From Ochotona curzoniae (taxonomy: Eukaryota > Chordata > Mammalia > Lagomorpha > Ochotonidae), in assembly GCF_017591425.1 (NCBI RefSeq), contig NW_024466421.1:434001-498000 (forward strand): DNA of 64,000 bases. The letters run 5' to 3'. This document shows, in pieces, positions 1-14,100 of this stretch. Below the pieces are notes generated by a model. That model ran no database searches, had not been told where the DNA came from, and worked only from the letters and a program-made list of their open reading frames with translations. The translations under genes were made by a program, and so were the position numbers. Position 1 is the first letter of the stretch. Each line of letters begins with the position of its first letter.

Positions 1-417
1 AAACTCCTCAAGAGACAAACGCTGCCTGCACACACACACAGGCCAGAGCCTTGCAGCTGCGGAGCAGGGCTGAGCCTGCCTGCACACACACAGAAGGGGG
101 TGTCTGGGAGCAGGAACAGGACTGTAGAAGAGGAAGGACCCAGGCCTGGGACCGGACTTGGACTCCCAGCTGGGATTTGAGAGACGGGTGACCAGGAGAA
201 GGTATGAGAACCTGACCCGCATGCTTCGGGAGGTTCCTTGCAAGAGCAGGAAGAGCAAGGGTTATGCCAAGGCCTCCACTATCCGGGCCCTTTCTGCCAG
301 ACAGCTTCCAGCATCCGGCCCAGGAAATGTGCGGCATGTCACAGGTGTGCAGCCGCTCCTGCTCCCGGCCCCATGACAGGGACGGGGGCACCCACAGGGG
401 TAGGGGCTGCAGGGTAC
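1..417. other. Intronic sequence of the MROH gene, next exon not resolved
   Basis: On the minus strand this stretch contains pyrimidine tracts (around 260-290) and short open frames. None combines a good acceptor, the required one-base phase and MROH-like residues. The left edge has two short CA-rich copies (about 29-42 and 82-91). The following exon is either beyond base 1 or too diverged for me to see. Confidence 0.5.
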
Positions 418-3400
418 CTGTCCAGTGGCCGGGAGAAGTCCAGGAAGGCATCCACCAGGTCGGGTGTGTGGCTCCTGGCCAGCAGGGTGACTGCCTGCAG
501 TGCTGTCTCCTTGGCTCGGGAGGCATGGACAGAGTAAAGGCGCAGGTAGATGGCCCGGCCCATGTTGGCCACCTGCACGGGGAGGGAGAGGTCTGAGTGG
601 GGAGGCCTGCCCAGGGAGCCCAGAGGTAGAGGGAGGGCCTGAGGGACGTGGAGCCCCTTCCGAGATGGTCCTGTTCCCAGGAGTCTGATGGGGAGGCATG
701 GCCGGCACAAACTTTACCTTTATCCCCATCACAACCACCGTCATCACCATCACCACCACTATCACCACAACCACCACCACCATCACTATCACCACCATCA
801 CTATCACCACCACTCTCACCACAACCACCATCACCATCACCACCATCACTATCACCACCATCACCATCACCACCACTATCACCACAACCACCATCACCAC
901 CACCACCATCACCACCATCACTATCACCACCACTCTCACCATCACCACCATCACCACCATCACCATCACCACCACTATCACCACCATCACTATCACCACC
1001 ACTATCACCACAACCACCATCACCACCACCACCATCACCACCATCACTATCACCACCACTCTCACCATCACCACCATCACCACCATCACCATCACCACCA
1101 CTATCACCACCATCACTATCACCACCACTATCACCACAACCACCACCACCATCACCACCATCACCATCACCACCACTATCACCACAACCACCACCACCAT
1201 TACCACCATCACCATCACCACCACTATCACCACAACCACCACCACCATCACCACCATCACCATCACCATCACCACCACTTTCACCACAACCACCATCACC
1301 ACCGTAGTGCATCTGGCCCCTCACCTGCTTCAGCTTGGCACCATGCTCCTTCATGAGTGTGCGCAGGATCTCGGCAGCAGCCTGCGCATGGGCAGGTCTG
1401 GGTGCGCCCAGGTTGTCAATGGCTGTCCAGGCGAGGTCCGTCAGCTCCCCCACTGTGAGGTGTTGCATCATGTCCTGTGGCTGGGGCGGAAAGGCCGTTT
1501 ACTGAGGTTCCCGTGCCTGGCACCTGTCTCCTGAGTCTCCTGTGCTCACTTTCCCGGGGCCCCTGGCTGGCCCCGTGTTCCACAGTCGATGATCAGCATA
1601 CCCTGGGATGGGAAGGGTGGGCTAGCCTAGGGACAACTTGAGGAGTTAGGGACAAAGTTGGGGCCAGGCCCCAGGCCCGAGAGTCAAGCGTTGTGCCCCA
1701 GTGGCAGCTGGCTAGCCCTGCTACCAGTGACTGGCAGACCCGCCCTTCATCTCCCCTCTGTCCAGGGTAAGCCAGAGCCTCCTACCCACACAGAGGGAGA
1801 AGGCTATTGGTACCTCACTCCTCATCGAGGCTCCTTCACTGTAGCCTCCCTCCGACCCTCCCCTCCCCGAGCTGCAGCCATGCCAGCTTCTTGACTCCAA
1901 CAAGTGATGTGTGAGTTTTTGGCACTAAACTGCTGTGGGCCTCAGCAGTTGCTGCCGAGACCTGGGGCTGGCACACACTCGCTGGGCAGCATGGTAGCTG
2001 TGGACCCACACCTCGTCACTGTCATCTGGTTCTATCTCTGCTCTGACTTCGGGGATGGTCAAGGAAGGCCGGACTGGGCCCTGGTGACAGCCCCAGCTCA
2101 CAGGGGTAACCAGCGCCCCGCCACAGGGCCAGAGTCTCACTAACCCATCTCTGTCATCCTCAGGGACCGACAGGATTGGGGCAGGATGCAGTGGGAGTGG
2201 GTGGGGATGCCAACTGTCCTAGTGGATTTACAACATCACTCATCCAGCAGGTGTCAGGGGTGTTGGCCCCATGGGAGGCGGGCACGTTGACTGGACTTGC
2301 CCCGATTCTAGGGGCTGACCTTGATGCCCTGGGGGATGAACTCCGGGGGCACTGGCGAGGTGGTCCTCTGGTCTCCGCTGCTCCAGAGGGTGGCCCCATG
2401 CACATCACGCTGGGAGAGCGCCTTGGGGGTCTGGGCTGCGACCTGCGAGGCTTCTCTGGCCGGGAACCAGGGCAGGGCTGGGGTGGGCTCAGCCTCTAGG
2501 AGGGTACAGAGCAGGGGTCAGGTCTGCTGTTCTAGTCTGTTGGTTTAGGGTTCGGGGTGGGACCCTTGGAGGAGGGCTAGGCAAGGTGGAGGTCAGGGAC
2601 AGGCTCACTTTTGTGGCGCATCAGAAGTTGGTAGAGGTAGCCCAGGCCTTGCAGGCTGCAGGCCCGAGTGGCCTCATCGGGGTCCTGGCACAGAATGCCC
2701 AGCATGCCCACCAGCTGCCCGACACGCTTCAAGTCCTCCTTGGGCTGTGGTGAGAGGGTGTCGGATGTAACAGTGTTGGTAGGGTGCACCCAGTGGGCCC
2801 TCTGCCTGCTCCAGGGTATGCCTGTGGGGACTCCTGGGAGGGTCAGACACAGCATTCACCAAGATCCTTGGCCTGCTCCTTGCCCTTGGGGTGGAACTGG
2901 ACTTGGTGTACACCTGGCCAGCCTGGTCCCTTGGGAGCTGCTTTCCCAGCAGCCTCCGGACAGGGGTCTCTGCTGCCCCACACCCTCACTGCCTGCCGCC
3001 AGCAGCTTGGGCGCCGTGCCAGGCTTCAGGCTGAAATCCCTTTGGTCCTCCAGGCCCCTAGGAGGAGACAGCTGTGGCTGGGCGCAGGGAAACTGGGACA
3101 GGAGAGGGAGTGTGGGGCACAGACCAGGGCCCGCACTTACATCCAGGGCAAGCTTGTGGTTCAAGAACTGCAGGAGGACCACGCAGCTGTGCACTGCCCG
3201 CTGCCGCTCATGGGCTTTCTCTGACATCAGCCACACGTACAGGTGCTGTGGGCAGGGGGCAGGAGCTGGGACAGCCCTGAGGCCACTAGCTAGCCCCGCA
3301 CCCACCCTTGTAAGGTCCTTCCAGTCCGTCAACAGGCCCCAACCACCACACTCGGTCACACCACGTCGTCCCGGAGAGCTCCTTCTTGTTCTGGTGTGGG

Positions 3401-4124
3401 GCTCGGCCCCTGCAGCGCAGGGCCCCTCGGGATGCCTGAGGCTCAGTGTCCTGACCTGCACTGTCCGACGTGACCCAGTTGGCCCCCCAGAGTTGGCCAT
3501 AGTGCTCCCTCAGACCTCCCTGCTGGGACTGGCAGACCCTGCCCTGTCCTTTGAGGCGGGAAGGGTGGGGACAGTGGCTGTGGGGCCCCTGGAGTGGAGT
3601 CCACGGCCAGCCCCCCGCCCCGGCTGCCCCTCTCTCTCCTGGGGAGGTCCCACTGTGGACCAGGGGGAAGGTGCCTCCGGCTCTCACCGACAGCAGGAAG
3701 TACAGCTCGTTGGCCGAGGGGCTCTGCAGCAGAAAGCTCTGCAGCATGGTGTCCAGCGCTTCGGTGGTGCGGCTGTACAGGGTCTGAGTACAGGACAGAG
3801 GTCAGGGCACTGTGGGCAGCCTAGCCTGGGAGGGCGCTTCTAGACCCCAGCTGGGCTGGCATGGGGGATGGGGGAGGACCCAGGCTCCCAGGGGTCCCAT
3901 GTAGGTGCAGCGCAGGAGCCCTGGCCCAGAACTCCCTGCTCTTAGCAACCTGCCAAGGCTCTCTGGACACCAGTAGGGCCGGGGATGCAGTGGGGTGCCA
4001 AGTACGGGCGCCCCCTGGGAAGGTGGGACCCGCCCGGCTGGCGCTTGGCAGGTAGCAGATGTGTGGGGCCGCCATGCCCTCTGGTGGTGGCTGCAAGCAT
4101 TGGCCGGCTTTTCGGGATGGGGAA

Positions 4125-4183
<59 letters not shown>

Positions 4184-7100
4184 TGGGGGTCCCAGAACAG
4201 TGTGTGTGTGTGTGTGTGTCTCAGGGGTCCCAGAACAGTTCTGGAGCGCCTTCCTCAGCTCCTCTGGGGTGACAGTGTGAATGAGCTGGACACACTGCGC
4301 CCGCCTGAGGGACCTTTCTGTGGAGTGGGAACTCACAGAAGCAGGCATGGCATTTCTTTGGGCTGCCCTGGAATTTGGGAAGAACGTGCAGGACCCCACT
4401 CAAGGCTGGCAGCCTTGCCTGCTGGGGGGAAGGGCTGTCCTTGCCAAGGGCCCTGCACGCCACAGCCGCACACACCCTGGATCTGCCTTCCACCACTCTA
4501 GGTTTATGTCCCTGGCTCTGGCACAACACACGTTTTACAGGTGGGCATGCAGAAGTTAGGGAGGGACTGGGCCAGGAGCGTGTATGTGGGGCAGGGGGTG
4601 GTCAGGGCCCTCGTCCATCTGGCCTGCTCCTCCCCCACTCCCAGCAGAGGCCTCCTGGTCCCCATCCCGAGCTGAGCTGGGCCTACCACACCTGAATGTC
4701 GGGCGGGTCCAGGAACAGGCAGGAATGCTTCTGCAGGGTGTCAAGGGGCGGCAACGCGAACACGCCCTGGAGGCAGGTGGTGAGGAGCTGCGACTTCCTG
4801 TCCAGGCCCATGGATGGCCTCAGCTTGCTGTGGGGCAGGTGGGCTTGGCCAGGAGACCAAACAGTGGTACCTGGTTCTGGGTTCTGCCTCCACCCGGCTG
4901 ACCGTGCGGCTTTCCGTCCAGCTCCATCCACTCAGTCCCTGGCTTTGAGTGGCCTTCCTGACCTGTCCCCACGCCTGCCTGCGCCCACCTCCCTGACCCC
5001 AACGCTGGGCGGACCCACCGACACCAGTGCCTGAGTGAGGCTGCTTGACCCCAGTACACCTGCTTGCCACACCGGCCCTGATGCAGGCAGGCAGCAGGCA
5101 CCTATAGTACCCCAGCCTCCTCTTTCTAGGTGCCACATGTGGCCCTGCGTGTGCCCAGGGAACAGCTGACCTGGGTCCCAGCATCCCTGAGCCCCTGGCC
5201 TTCCTCTCTTGTCGTGGGGGTTAGTCCTGAGTGCAGGCACGATGGGGTGGAGGGAGGCTGCCGGCCCTGGCAACTGGCTGCACCTGCTGGACCTGCTTCC
5301 GGCCCCCCTTGCGAGGGGCGGGGTACCCACCAGAGGCTGGCAAGGAGGTGCAGGGTCTGCCAGCGGCTTGGCGTGCTCAACACATCCGGAGGCTCCTTCT
5401 CCATCAGCACCTGCGGGACCAGGCCCGCCTGCCTGTCACTCAGGTAGGCCCGGGAAGCCTGGACCATGGTGGGGAGCGGCTGAGCCAGGCCAGGACAGGG
5501 GAGACACACTGGACGGGGCTGGCCTTAGAGATGGCCAGGGCAGCGTGCCCGTGACACCCCGTGCCATCCTGTGAGGCCCTGTGTTGTCGGGGTGCGAGAG
5601 TCCCAGAGCTGCCCCGGCCCTGGGTGGCCCCGGCTGGCACCTTGAGACACTCGATGAGCTCCGAGGTCTGTGAGAACTCGTAGCTGTGGGCGCCCTCGGT
5701 CCGGCTGATGGCCCCCACTAGTGTCAGGGTGGCTGTGAGGAAGCTCTGCCTCAGGGTCTCGTCCTGCACGGGGCGGGGAGGGAGCCAGAGCACGCGGCCG
5801 TCACTGCGAGGGGGAAGGCCGTGCTGCCACGGCAGGGCAGTGCAGGGTGGGAAGGTGTGGTCAGGCCTGGCTCCGTCCCCTGGCTCCGTCCCCTGGCACC
5901 CCCAAGTGAGGCTGGGATGAGCTGGGTGGGCATGGGAGGTTCTAGAATTGTCAGGACCGCTCTGTGGGTGTGTGACCCCGTACCCAGGAGCTGTGCTGGA
6001 AGTAGAAGATCATCCGGGAGAGGATGTTGTCCACCCAGGGCAGGATGTAGGCCTTGGCCTTGGCGGCCACCTGCCCGTACGCAAGCAGGATCGTGCTGCC
6101 GGCCCACTTCCAGCGCAGGTCGCCCGGGGTCTGGCCCTGTGGTAGGAGAGGGGCAGAGAGGCAGCCCAGACCAGTAGGTGCTCCTCAGTGGGCAGTGGGA
6201 TGGGCTCTTTGAGAGCTGGGCACCTGTTGGCAGTGCCTCCCCCCCACTCCTGGGGGCAGTGCTGGCGCCCACTCCCCAAGTGCTCCATGCGGGAGTGGCT
6301 TCGGGCACACAGAGCCCCCTCCCCACAGGGCTGCTGAGAAGGTGGCACTGGCCCGGGGCACAGTGGCAAGTGCCATGCCAGCAGCCAGGAGGAGAAAGTG
6401 CAGGTCCAAGGGGTGGGATACGGGGTCCCCGCGCAGAGGCCCTGCCCATTGGGGGACTGGGGCTCCCGGAGCCCCCCACCTTCACAGAGAAGAGGTGGAG
6501 GCACCACCTGACGCGCTTGCTGCGGCCGAACTGGTCCAGGACGGCCCAGACGTCATCCAGGTGCCGGGCAGCGGCCAGCCCCACAGTGAGCGCCATGCCC
6601 TGTGCGGGAGAGGGACGGCAGAGCCGCTGAACATGCGGTCCTGGGTCACAGGCAGACCTCACCTGAAGGAGGGCCTCATCCTGAGCCCAGATGTGGCTTC
6701 AGATGTCCCTGCTCAGGGTCAGAGTTACGGTGTGAACAGGGTCAGCAGGGTCAGGTGTGAGCAGGGCCAGGGTCAGAGTGTGAGCAGAGTCAGGTGTGAG
6801 CAGAGTCAGGTGTGAGCAGGGTCAGGTGTGAGCAGGGCCAGGGTCAGAGTGTGAGCAGAGTCAGGTGTGAGCAGGGTCAGGTGTGAGCAGGATCAGAGTG
6901 TGAGCATGGTCAGGGTCAGGTGTGAGCAGGGCCAGGGTCAGAGTGTGAGCAGAGTCAGGTGTGAGCAGGGTCAGGTGTGAGCAGGATCAGAGTGTGAGCA
7001 TGGTCAGGGTCAGGTGTGAGCAGGGCCAGGGTCAGAGTGTGAGCAGAGTCAGGTGTGAGCAGGGTCAGGTGTGAGCAGGATCAGAGTGTGAGCATGGTCA

Positions 7101-8067
7101 GGGTCAGATGTGAGCAGGGTCAGGTGTGAGCAGGGTCAGGTGTGAGCAGGGTCAGGGTCAGGTGTGAGCAGGGCCATGGTCGGTCTGTGAGTACCTGGCC
7201 TCCTTGGGGCTGGCCAGTCCTGGGCCACATCCTCACCTCCCTCTGCTTGGGCCACTGATGCGAGGTCTCCAGGAGGGCCTGCAGGTGTGTCCTGACCTTG
7301 ACGCTGTTCTCCTCAGCCTGGAGGATCAGCCCGTAGTAGGTGAACAGGAAGGCCTGGCAGAGGGTGGCAGCAGCGTGTCCCGACTGTCCTCCCCTGGGCA
7401 GCCTCCCCTGATTATGCCCCCTGGGGGTCCCAGAGCTCCTGGGAGCTGCCCTGGTGCTCCGCTCTGTCAGACCTGCAGGCGCGGGCTCCTGTCCCTGGGC
7501 CCCTGGCCCTTGCATAGTCAGGGCCTGGGGCCTGCGTGAGGGGTGCCCACCTTCTCTGGGCTCTGCTCCTGCTGGGTCCAGCTGGGCTTGGTCAGCGCCC
7601 ACAGCAGCTCCTTGCACCACACTTCAGAGTTCAGGAATGACACAGACTTGACGGCCATCTGTCGGCAGTAGGGGCGGGCAGGGTTGGAGGCTGTGCTAAT
7701 AGCCTTGGGAGCTGTGTCCCTGCCCCACCCCTGAATTGCATCACTGTCTCAGAGCCACGGGACCCAGTTTGGCGGCCCTCAGGGAGGGCACTGCGGAGTC
7801 CTGGGCTGCAGACTTGCATCCTCAGCACCGCTGAGGGGTCCCAGACCCGGTGCTGCCTACAGCTGGGGGCCAGGAGGGTGGGCATGGCCCCTCCCCTGCG
7901 TGGTGATGCTGCCTTCCTTATTTGTGCGTTTGAAGGCACGGGATGAACAATGCATGAGAACCTGGGAGCTCTGATCAGGAGGGCTCGCTGTCAGCAGTTC
8001 TGGGTTCAGGATTCACCTGCTCTAAGGTTTTCTCTGAAGAATTATTATTTAAACCAAGGCAGTTACA

Positions 8068-8114
<47 letters not shown>

Positions 8115-11100
8115 GATATCTTCCACCCACTGGTTTCTTCCCCAGATGGCCACAACAGCCAGTGCTGAATTGTCTGAAGCTGGGCCTCCCACATGGGCGC
8201 AGATTCCCAAGGCTTTGAGCCAACCTCCACTGCTTTCCCAGGCCACAGGCAGGGAGCTGGATGGGAAGTGGGGTGACTGGGATTCGATGTGGTGCTCCTG
8301 TGAGATGCTGCTGCTGCTACAGCGAGAGGTTTAACACGGTACACCACGGTACCAGTCTCTGTTGCAAGATTTCTAACTCCAAGCTTCTTCTGGGCTAGGG
8401 ACACTCCTCTGAGGAGTGAGCCTAACTCCGGATGACCCATGAGGAGGCAAATAGTTGTACAGCAAGGGGCCAGGAGCCAGTGACAGAGTGCGTTGGCCAG
8501 GACAGACGGATGAGCTGCGGGGCGGGCCTGCAGGCCTACGGCGGTGAACTGGGCGATGGCAGAATGAAAACGGCCTGCTCCGTGGGGGAGAGCGGTGCAG
8601 CAGGCCCGGTGGGCACCCCGGGCTGTAGGAGTGTGCACAGCCTGCCCTCTCCCCCACACGTGTGCCCTGAGGTTGCTCATGACACTGAAGCTCCATGGCT
8701 CAGACTCACAACACATCTGGCGCAGCCTCCCTGGGCACTGCTGGATGTGAGCGGGAGAGGCCGGAGCTTGAGGTTCTGCACAGCTTGTGGAGACGCACCT
8801 TGCAGGCCCCGCCCGGAAGTTCCCGGCGTGCTCATGGCGGGGGCACCCACTGCCCCTTCAGAACGAAGCGTTAAGCTCTCGGGGAGGGTCTTGAGTGTGT
8901 GATTCACGGCGTCTGTCAGCACCCTGACCTTTCTGGAACCTCCCGTGCCACCTGCAGGCCGCCTGCGTGCGTATGTGCAGCTAGCTTCCTGCTCTGCTCT
9001 CGGCTGCCCCGGCCCTCGGCTGCGTGACCCGCGCTGACGCTGTGTCCACTGGCATTTCTCACAACTCTGTCCTTTGCTGTGTCTGTTCCGGCAATTCTAG
9101 GTTCCTCGGAATTTCCAAATTTGCACCTCGAACTTGAACCTGCAAGTTTCCCTCTGCTTATGCAGCTTTGCTCGGGACCGCAGATTCCACCCACGACGCG
9201 TCTGTGGACAGCCTCCTCCTGTGATCGCGTCTTCGTATCTAGCAGCCTTCTGTTTGCAACTCGTGGCTTTCAAAAAAGATCCTTCCCCCCGCCCCCCTCG
9301 AAAGTCACAGTTACGGAGAGAGAAGGAGAGAGAGAAAGATCTTCCATCTGCTGGTTCATTCCCCAAACGGCTGCAATGGCCACAGCTAGGCTGGTCCGAA
9401 ACCAGGAGCCAGGAGCTTCTTAGTCCCCCATGCGGGTGCAGGGGCCCACTATGTCTTTGCTTGTTCTGGTTTGCACCTCCCTGGTGGACAGTAAGCTCAG
9501 CCGGCATGGACTGCAGTGGCCAGCTGCCTGGTGACCTCTGCTGACCAGCCCTGTGGCCCAATCCTGTCCCCTCCTAGCATGTGGGCTGGCCGCACTGTGG
9601 AGAGATCCCCTCCCTATGCCTCCCCTCCCCTCACTCTCCCTGTGCCTCCCCCCTCTGTGCTTCCTCTCCCCTCCCCCTCTATCCTCCCTCCTCCCCTCCC
9701 CTCCCTCCCTCCCTCTCCCTGTTCCTCCCCTCCCCTCCCCTTCCTTGCAGGCTGATACCTGGGTCAGCTTCTCTTCCCAGCAGGCCTTGTCCTCCTGGGT
9801 GAACAGTCCCTCTGCAGGCACAGAGGTGGGTGTCAGGGGCCTCTCCTGCACTGGGACCCTGGCCTGTGGGGAAGCTGCAGGAGCTGGGCCTGGCACTGTG
9901 TGGCCTCTGGTGGGGGCGGGTCCCTCAGTCAGGCCTGGGAGACTGGAGAGCTATCTACAAATGTGGAAATCCTACCTTGGAGAGAGGGGCTACTTTAGCA
10001 ATAGCCCGGACTGGGGTGCAGATGTGTGGCCTGATGCCCTCACTGCAGGGGGACCCTCACACCCAGACTGCCAACCCGGATGGGGGGGCCACAAGGCACA
10101 TGGGTCTGGAGGTCCACCCTACATTTCCTACAAGCTCCTGCTATCTAAGGTTCTGAGGCAGCTGGCTGCCTCCCCCAGGAAGCCCTCTGGGATGGCCACA
10201 CCCTTTCCTGGTGCCCAGGGTAGCCCATACAGCCATGCACAGGTGGGTGAGGGAACAGAGAGGGCCGGCAGCTGCTGGCCCCTCCTCCCCAGCCAGCTGA
10301 GTGTGGCTGCCTGTGGCACATGGCCAGGCTGGCATGGCAGTCTTGCCCATCCTGAGCTGTCTCCCCGCCCATACTGCCCCTGTCTTGACACAGCCGTCAG
10401 AGCTGGGCTGGGGCAGTTGAGAGAGGTGGTCCTGGGCGGCAGCCTGTGCCCCACTGCCCCACTGTTCCCAGAGCTGTGCCTAGGCTGGCTGCGGCAGGAC
10501 GCACCGGCGGAGGACAGCATGCCCATGACGTAGAGGACGCTGCGGTGCGGGAAGACGCCGGTCAGGAGCTGTGTCTCCAGAAGCTGGACCACCGCCTGCC
10601 ACGAGTGCTTGCAGATGGCCACCAGCACATTGCTGGCCGCATCCTGGTACGCGTCCTCCAGATCCTGCGGGTGAGACGGCAGGTCCAGGCGCAACATGTT
10701 CCCCTGAGTACAGCCTCCGTCACCCGCCCATTTCACAGATGGAAGACTGGTCCTTCTGCAGCTCTGAGACGTCTGCCTTGGCCCTCTGCACCTGCCACAT
10801 CCTTGCCCTGTCCGCCCCTGCCCTGGGCTGCCTTGGAGCCCATGCTTGGGTTGGCCCAGTGACTGTGCCCTGCCTTTCATTCCTATCCTCAGGGGGAAGA
10901 GCTGGAGCCATGTTTCTGTCTGAGGACCCGGCACCCCAGCCCGGGCCCTGGCTGAGCCCCCGAGTGTGCCAGGGCGTCCTCACACGCACGTGTGTTGCAG
11001 CTGGGAGCCTGGCTCCAGTGTGGAGCTCAGCTGCTGCTGCTTCCACTCTTGGCGTTCCAGGTGTGACTCCGTGTCTCCACCCAGTGCAAAGCAGGTGCAG

Positions 11101-14100
11101 CCTCTGGTGGCCTCGGGGAGTGAGGGCACCCTGGTCGCTTCCTGCTCTTCCTGGCCTGTGGCACCCACATCACCCACAACTGACCCAGACCCGAGAGGGA
11201 ATGGAGGACAAGTGCCGAGCTCCACTCCCACTGCTGTGACCCCGTTATCTGGCCAGAGGCTGGAGACCTCAGGTCTTCCCAGCCTGGGTGAGATGGTTCC
11301 TGTTCTCTGGCCACAGCCTGTCAAGGCACAGTGAGTTTAAGGCCTGGGGGCTGCCAGACTCTGGCCTGGGCTGGGGTGGCTCCAGGAATTGCAGGCTGGG
11401 GATGGCTGGGTGGGACCCTGTTGGTCTTTTTCAGGGACACATAGATGGGCATCCAAGACTGGGTGCAGCCTGGGGACCAGGCCACACCCACAGCAGATCT
11501 CCCAGGGGCTGGGATGGGGTGCAGCGGGGGTGCTTCTGGGGAAGCCACCCCCACAGGGTCCTTTGAGCAGCCTCGTCTGCCTCCTCTGAGTGCGTGGCAT
11601 TGCTTTCCTGGGGGGTGGTGGTTAGGACATAGGAGTGGACACAAGTCCCAGGCTAAACCACGGAACTCAGCACACATCCAGAGCCTCCATGGGTCCCCGG
11701 TGGCCACTACATGTACCCCCTGAAGGGGCAGGGGACCCACCGTGTTCTTGGTCATGTTCTCCAGGGCCAGCTGCGTGAAGGTCTTCTCCCAGGTCTCCTC
11801 TAGGGAGTCGCTGGCTGCGATGACAGCCTCTAGCACCTGGAACAGCCGGAATGTGTGCCGGGCGGAGATCTGCAGGCCGCACAAGGGCAGGGGCTCAGGG
11901 CTGGGCCAGGCAGGCTATGGGGGTGTGTCTTTGGGAGCGCAGAAGGTAGGGTGCGCAAGGATGCCATGCAGGAAAAGGATCTGGGGTGTCTTCACTAGCA
12001 GAGCACGTCCTGTGTGCCCAGGTGCTACCGCTGCTGTGAGGACCAAAACCTTCCCAGGCCTCAGGGGGCTGCACAGGACTTGACAGAACATTAATTCCTG
12101 CTTAGGTCTTTGCCCACACATCCACCCACCCACCCACCCAACGACCCACCCGTCTGTCTGTCTGCCCATCTGTTTGCCTCTTACTGACTCTGTGACTGCT
12201 GGCAAATTCCTTCCCCTCCCCAAGCCTTAAGCGTCCTCACTGGGGAGGGTCCTGGAGCCTACGTCAGGAGAGCGTGCAAAAGGTGGGCTGTGTATGGTGA
12301 GCTACTTTCCTCTGTCACTGGCGGTGCTGCTGCCTCCTGTAGTACTCAGGATGGAGCCCCCTTGGGTGCCTGCTCTGAGCTGCTCTCACCTCTGGATTGT
12401 CTCTGAAGTAGCTGTGGATGGTTTCCACCACCAAGTTGGGAGACATGTGGGCCATGGTCGTGATCTTCTTGATGATGTTGTGGAGGTGGACAGAGTCTGA
12501 GGTATTCACATCCCGCAGCATCTTGAAGCAGATGGCTGCAGCGGGCGAGAAGGGCGAGAGGGTGGCTGGGCTAGGGAAGGTCACACAGAAGCAGCAGGGC
12601 TGGGAGGAGTGACGCTGTGAGCTGGAAGTGAGAATTGAGGAAGTGGGCACCCAGGGACACCCAGAATCTCATGGCTGTGCAGTGTTCATCTGGTGTCCAG
12701 GCAGGACCCGAGCAGGCCTGCACTTCTTCACTCACCTGTCTCCATTCCCCACTATCACTGACCTAGCTTCCTTTGTCATGTGTCCATTCAGTCGCTCATC
12801 AGTTGTCCACCCATCTGTCCACCTGTGCATACATCCATCCATGTGTATATCCATCAACGCATCTTCCCTGTTTGTCCCTCATTTTTCATTCGTTTACCCA
12901 CCTGCCCCCAACTATCTACCTCTTAGTGAATGTATTCATCTTTCCATCTACCCACTTGCTCACTCACCCACTCATCTATTCATAACTTCATATATCAAGC
13001 CACCCATCCATTCATTTACCACCCTCCCTCTGCTCATTTATCTACTCACTCACTCATGTCTTCATAAATTCATACACAAACCACCCATCCACCCACCCAT
13101 CCACCCATCCATCCACCCACCCATACACCCACCCAAACACCCACCCAACCATCCACCCATCCACCCATCCACCCATCCATCCACCCATCCACCCACCCAT
13201 CCACCCATCCATCCACCCACCCATCCACCCACCCAAACACCCACCCAACCATCCACCCATCCACCCATCCACCCACCCATCCACCCACCCAAACACCCAC
13301 CCAACCATCCACCCATCCACCCATCCACCCACCCATCCACCCATCCACCCACCTATCCACCCATCCATCCACCCACCCATCCACCCACCCAAACACCATC
13401 CATCCATCCACCCATCCACCCACCCATCCACCCACCCAACCATCAAACCACCCACTTACCCACCCAACCAACCACCCGTCCATTCGTCCGTCCACCCATC
13501 CATCTATCTATTCATCCATCCATCCATCCATCCATCCATCCATCCATCCATCCATCCATTCATCCATCCATCATCTACCCCCACCCACCCAACCAACCAT
13601 CCAACCATCCATCTATCCACCCACCCACCCACCCATACACCTGCTTATTCACCCATCCATAATCTGCCCATCTCTCTATCCAACTACCCACTTACCCCAC
13701 CCATATATTCATAAATTCACAGTCCATCCTTCCCTTTTTCTCTCCTTCCCTTTCTCCCTCCCTTAATCCATCTAACTATAGCTACTCATCCATCCACCCA
13801 CCCATCTATTCATAAACTCAGGCACCAGCCCCTCTATTCCTGTGTCCAGTCATCACCTGATCTTCCACCTTTCTTTCCAACATCCTACAGTGTCTCTAAG
13901 GGGGGAAGCATACTGAGGGCAGGCTACAGGTTTCATGGTGTGAAGGGCAGGGTTGGTGGGAGAAGGTGCTTTCTGGACTCTGGCTGGAGGCGTGGAGAGG
14001 CGGGGGGGTAAGTGGGGCTGTCCATTGGAGGTTCTACCAGGTGTCCTCCTTGACTCTCGCTCCCCAGGTCCTGTGTGGGGACTGCTTAGGTGGAGGGGCC

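Noticed and set aside
155..345. Possible next MROH exon on the minus strand
   Set aside because: No frame gives the expected residues with the required one-base phase and a sound acceptor.
648..1471. Long His-, Thr-, Pro/Ser-, Gly/Asp- and Val/Met-rich open frames on both strands
   Set aside because: They all arise from the CAC/CAT triplet array, which sits in an intron between two phase-matched MROH exons.
4214..4300. Possible extra MROH exon on the minus strand ([15 protein letters not shown])
   Set aside because: No good acceptor/donor pair, and exons 12 and 13 already join in phase without it. It also overlaps the duplicated microsatellite spacer.
6706..7186. CRISPR-like regular repeats
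   Set aside because: Units are contiguous without unique spacers, in a mammalian intron; this is an ordinary minisatellite. The same applies to the other arrays.
12628..13662. 344-residue plus-strand frame and Gly/Trp-rich minus-strand frames
   Set aside because: Translations of a CATC/CACC tetranucleotide array, with no splice or start context.
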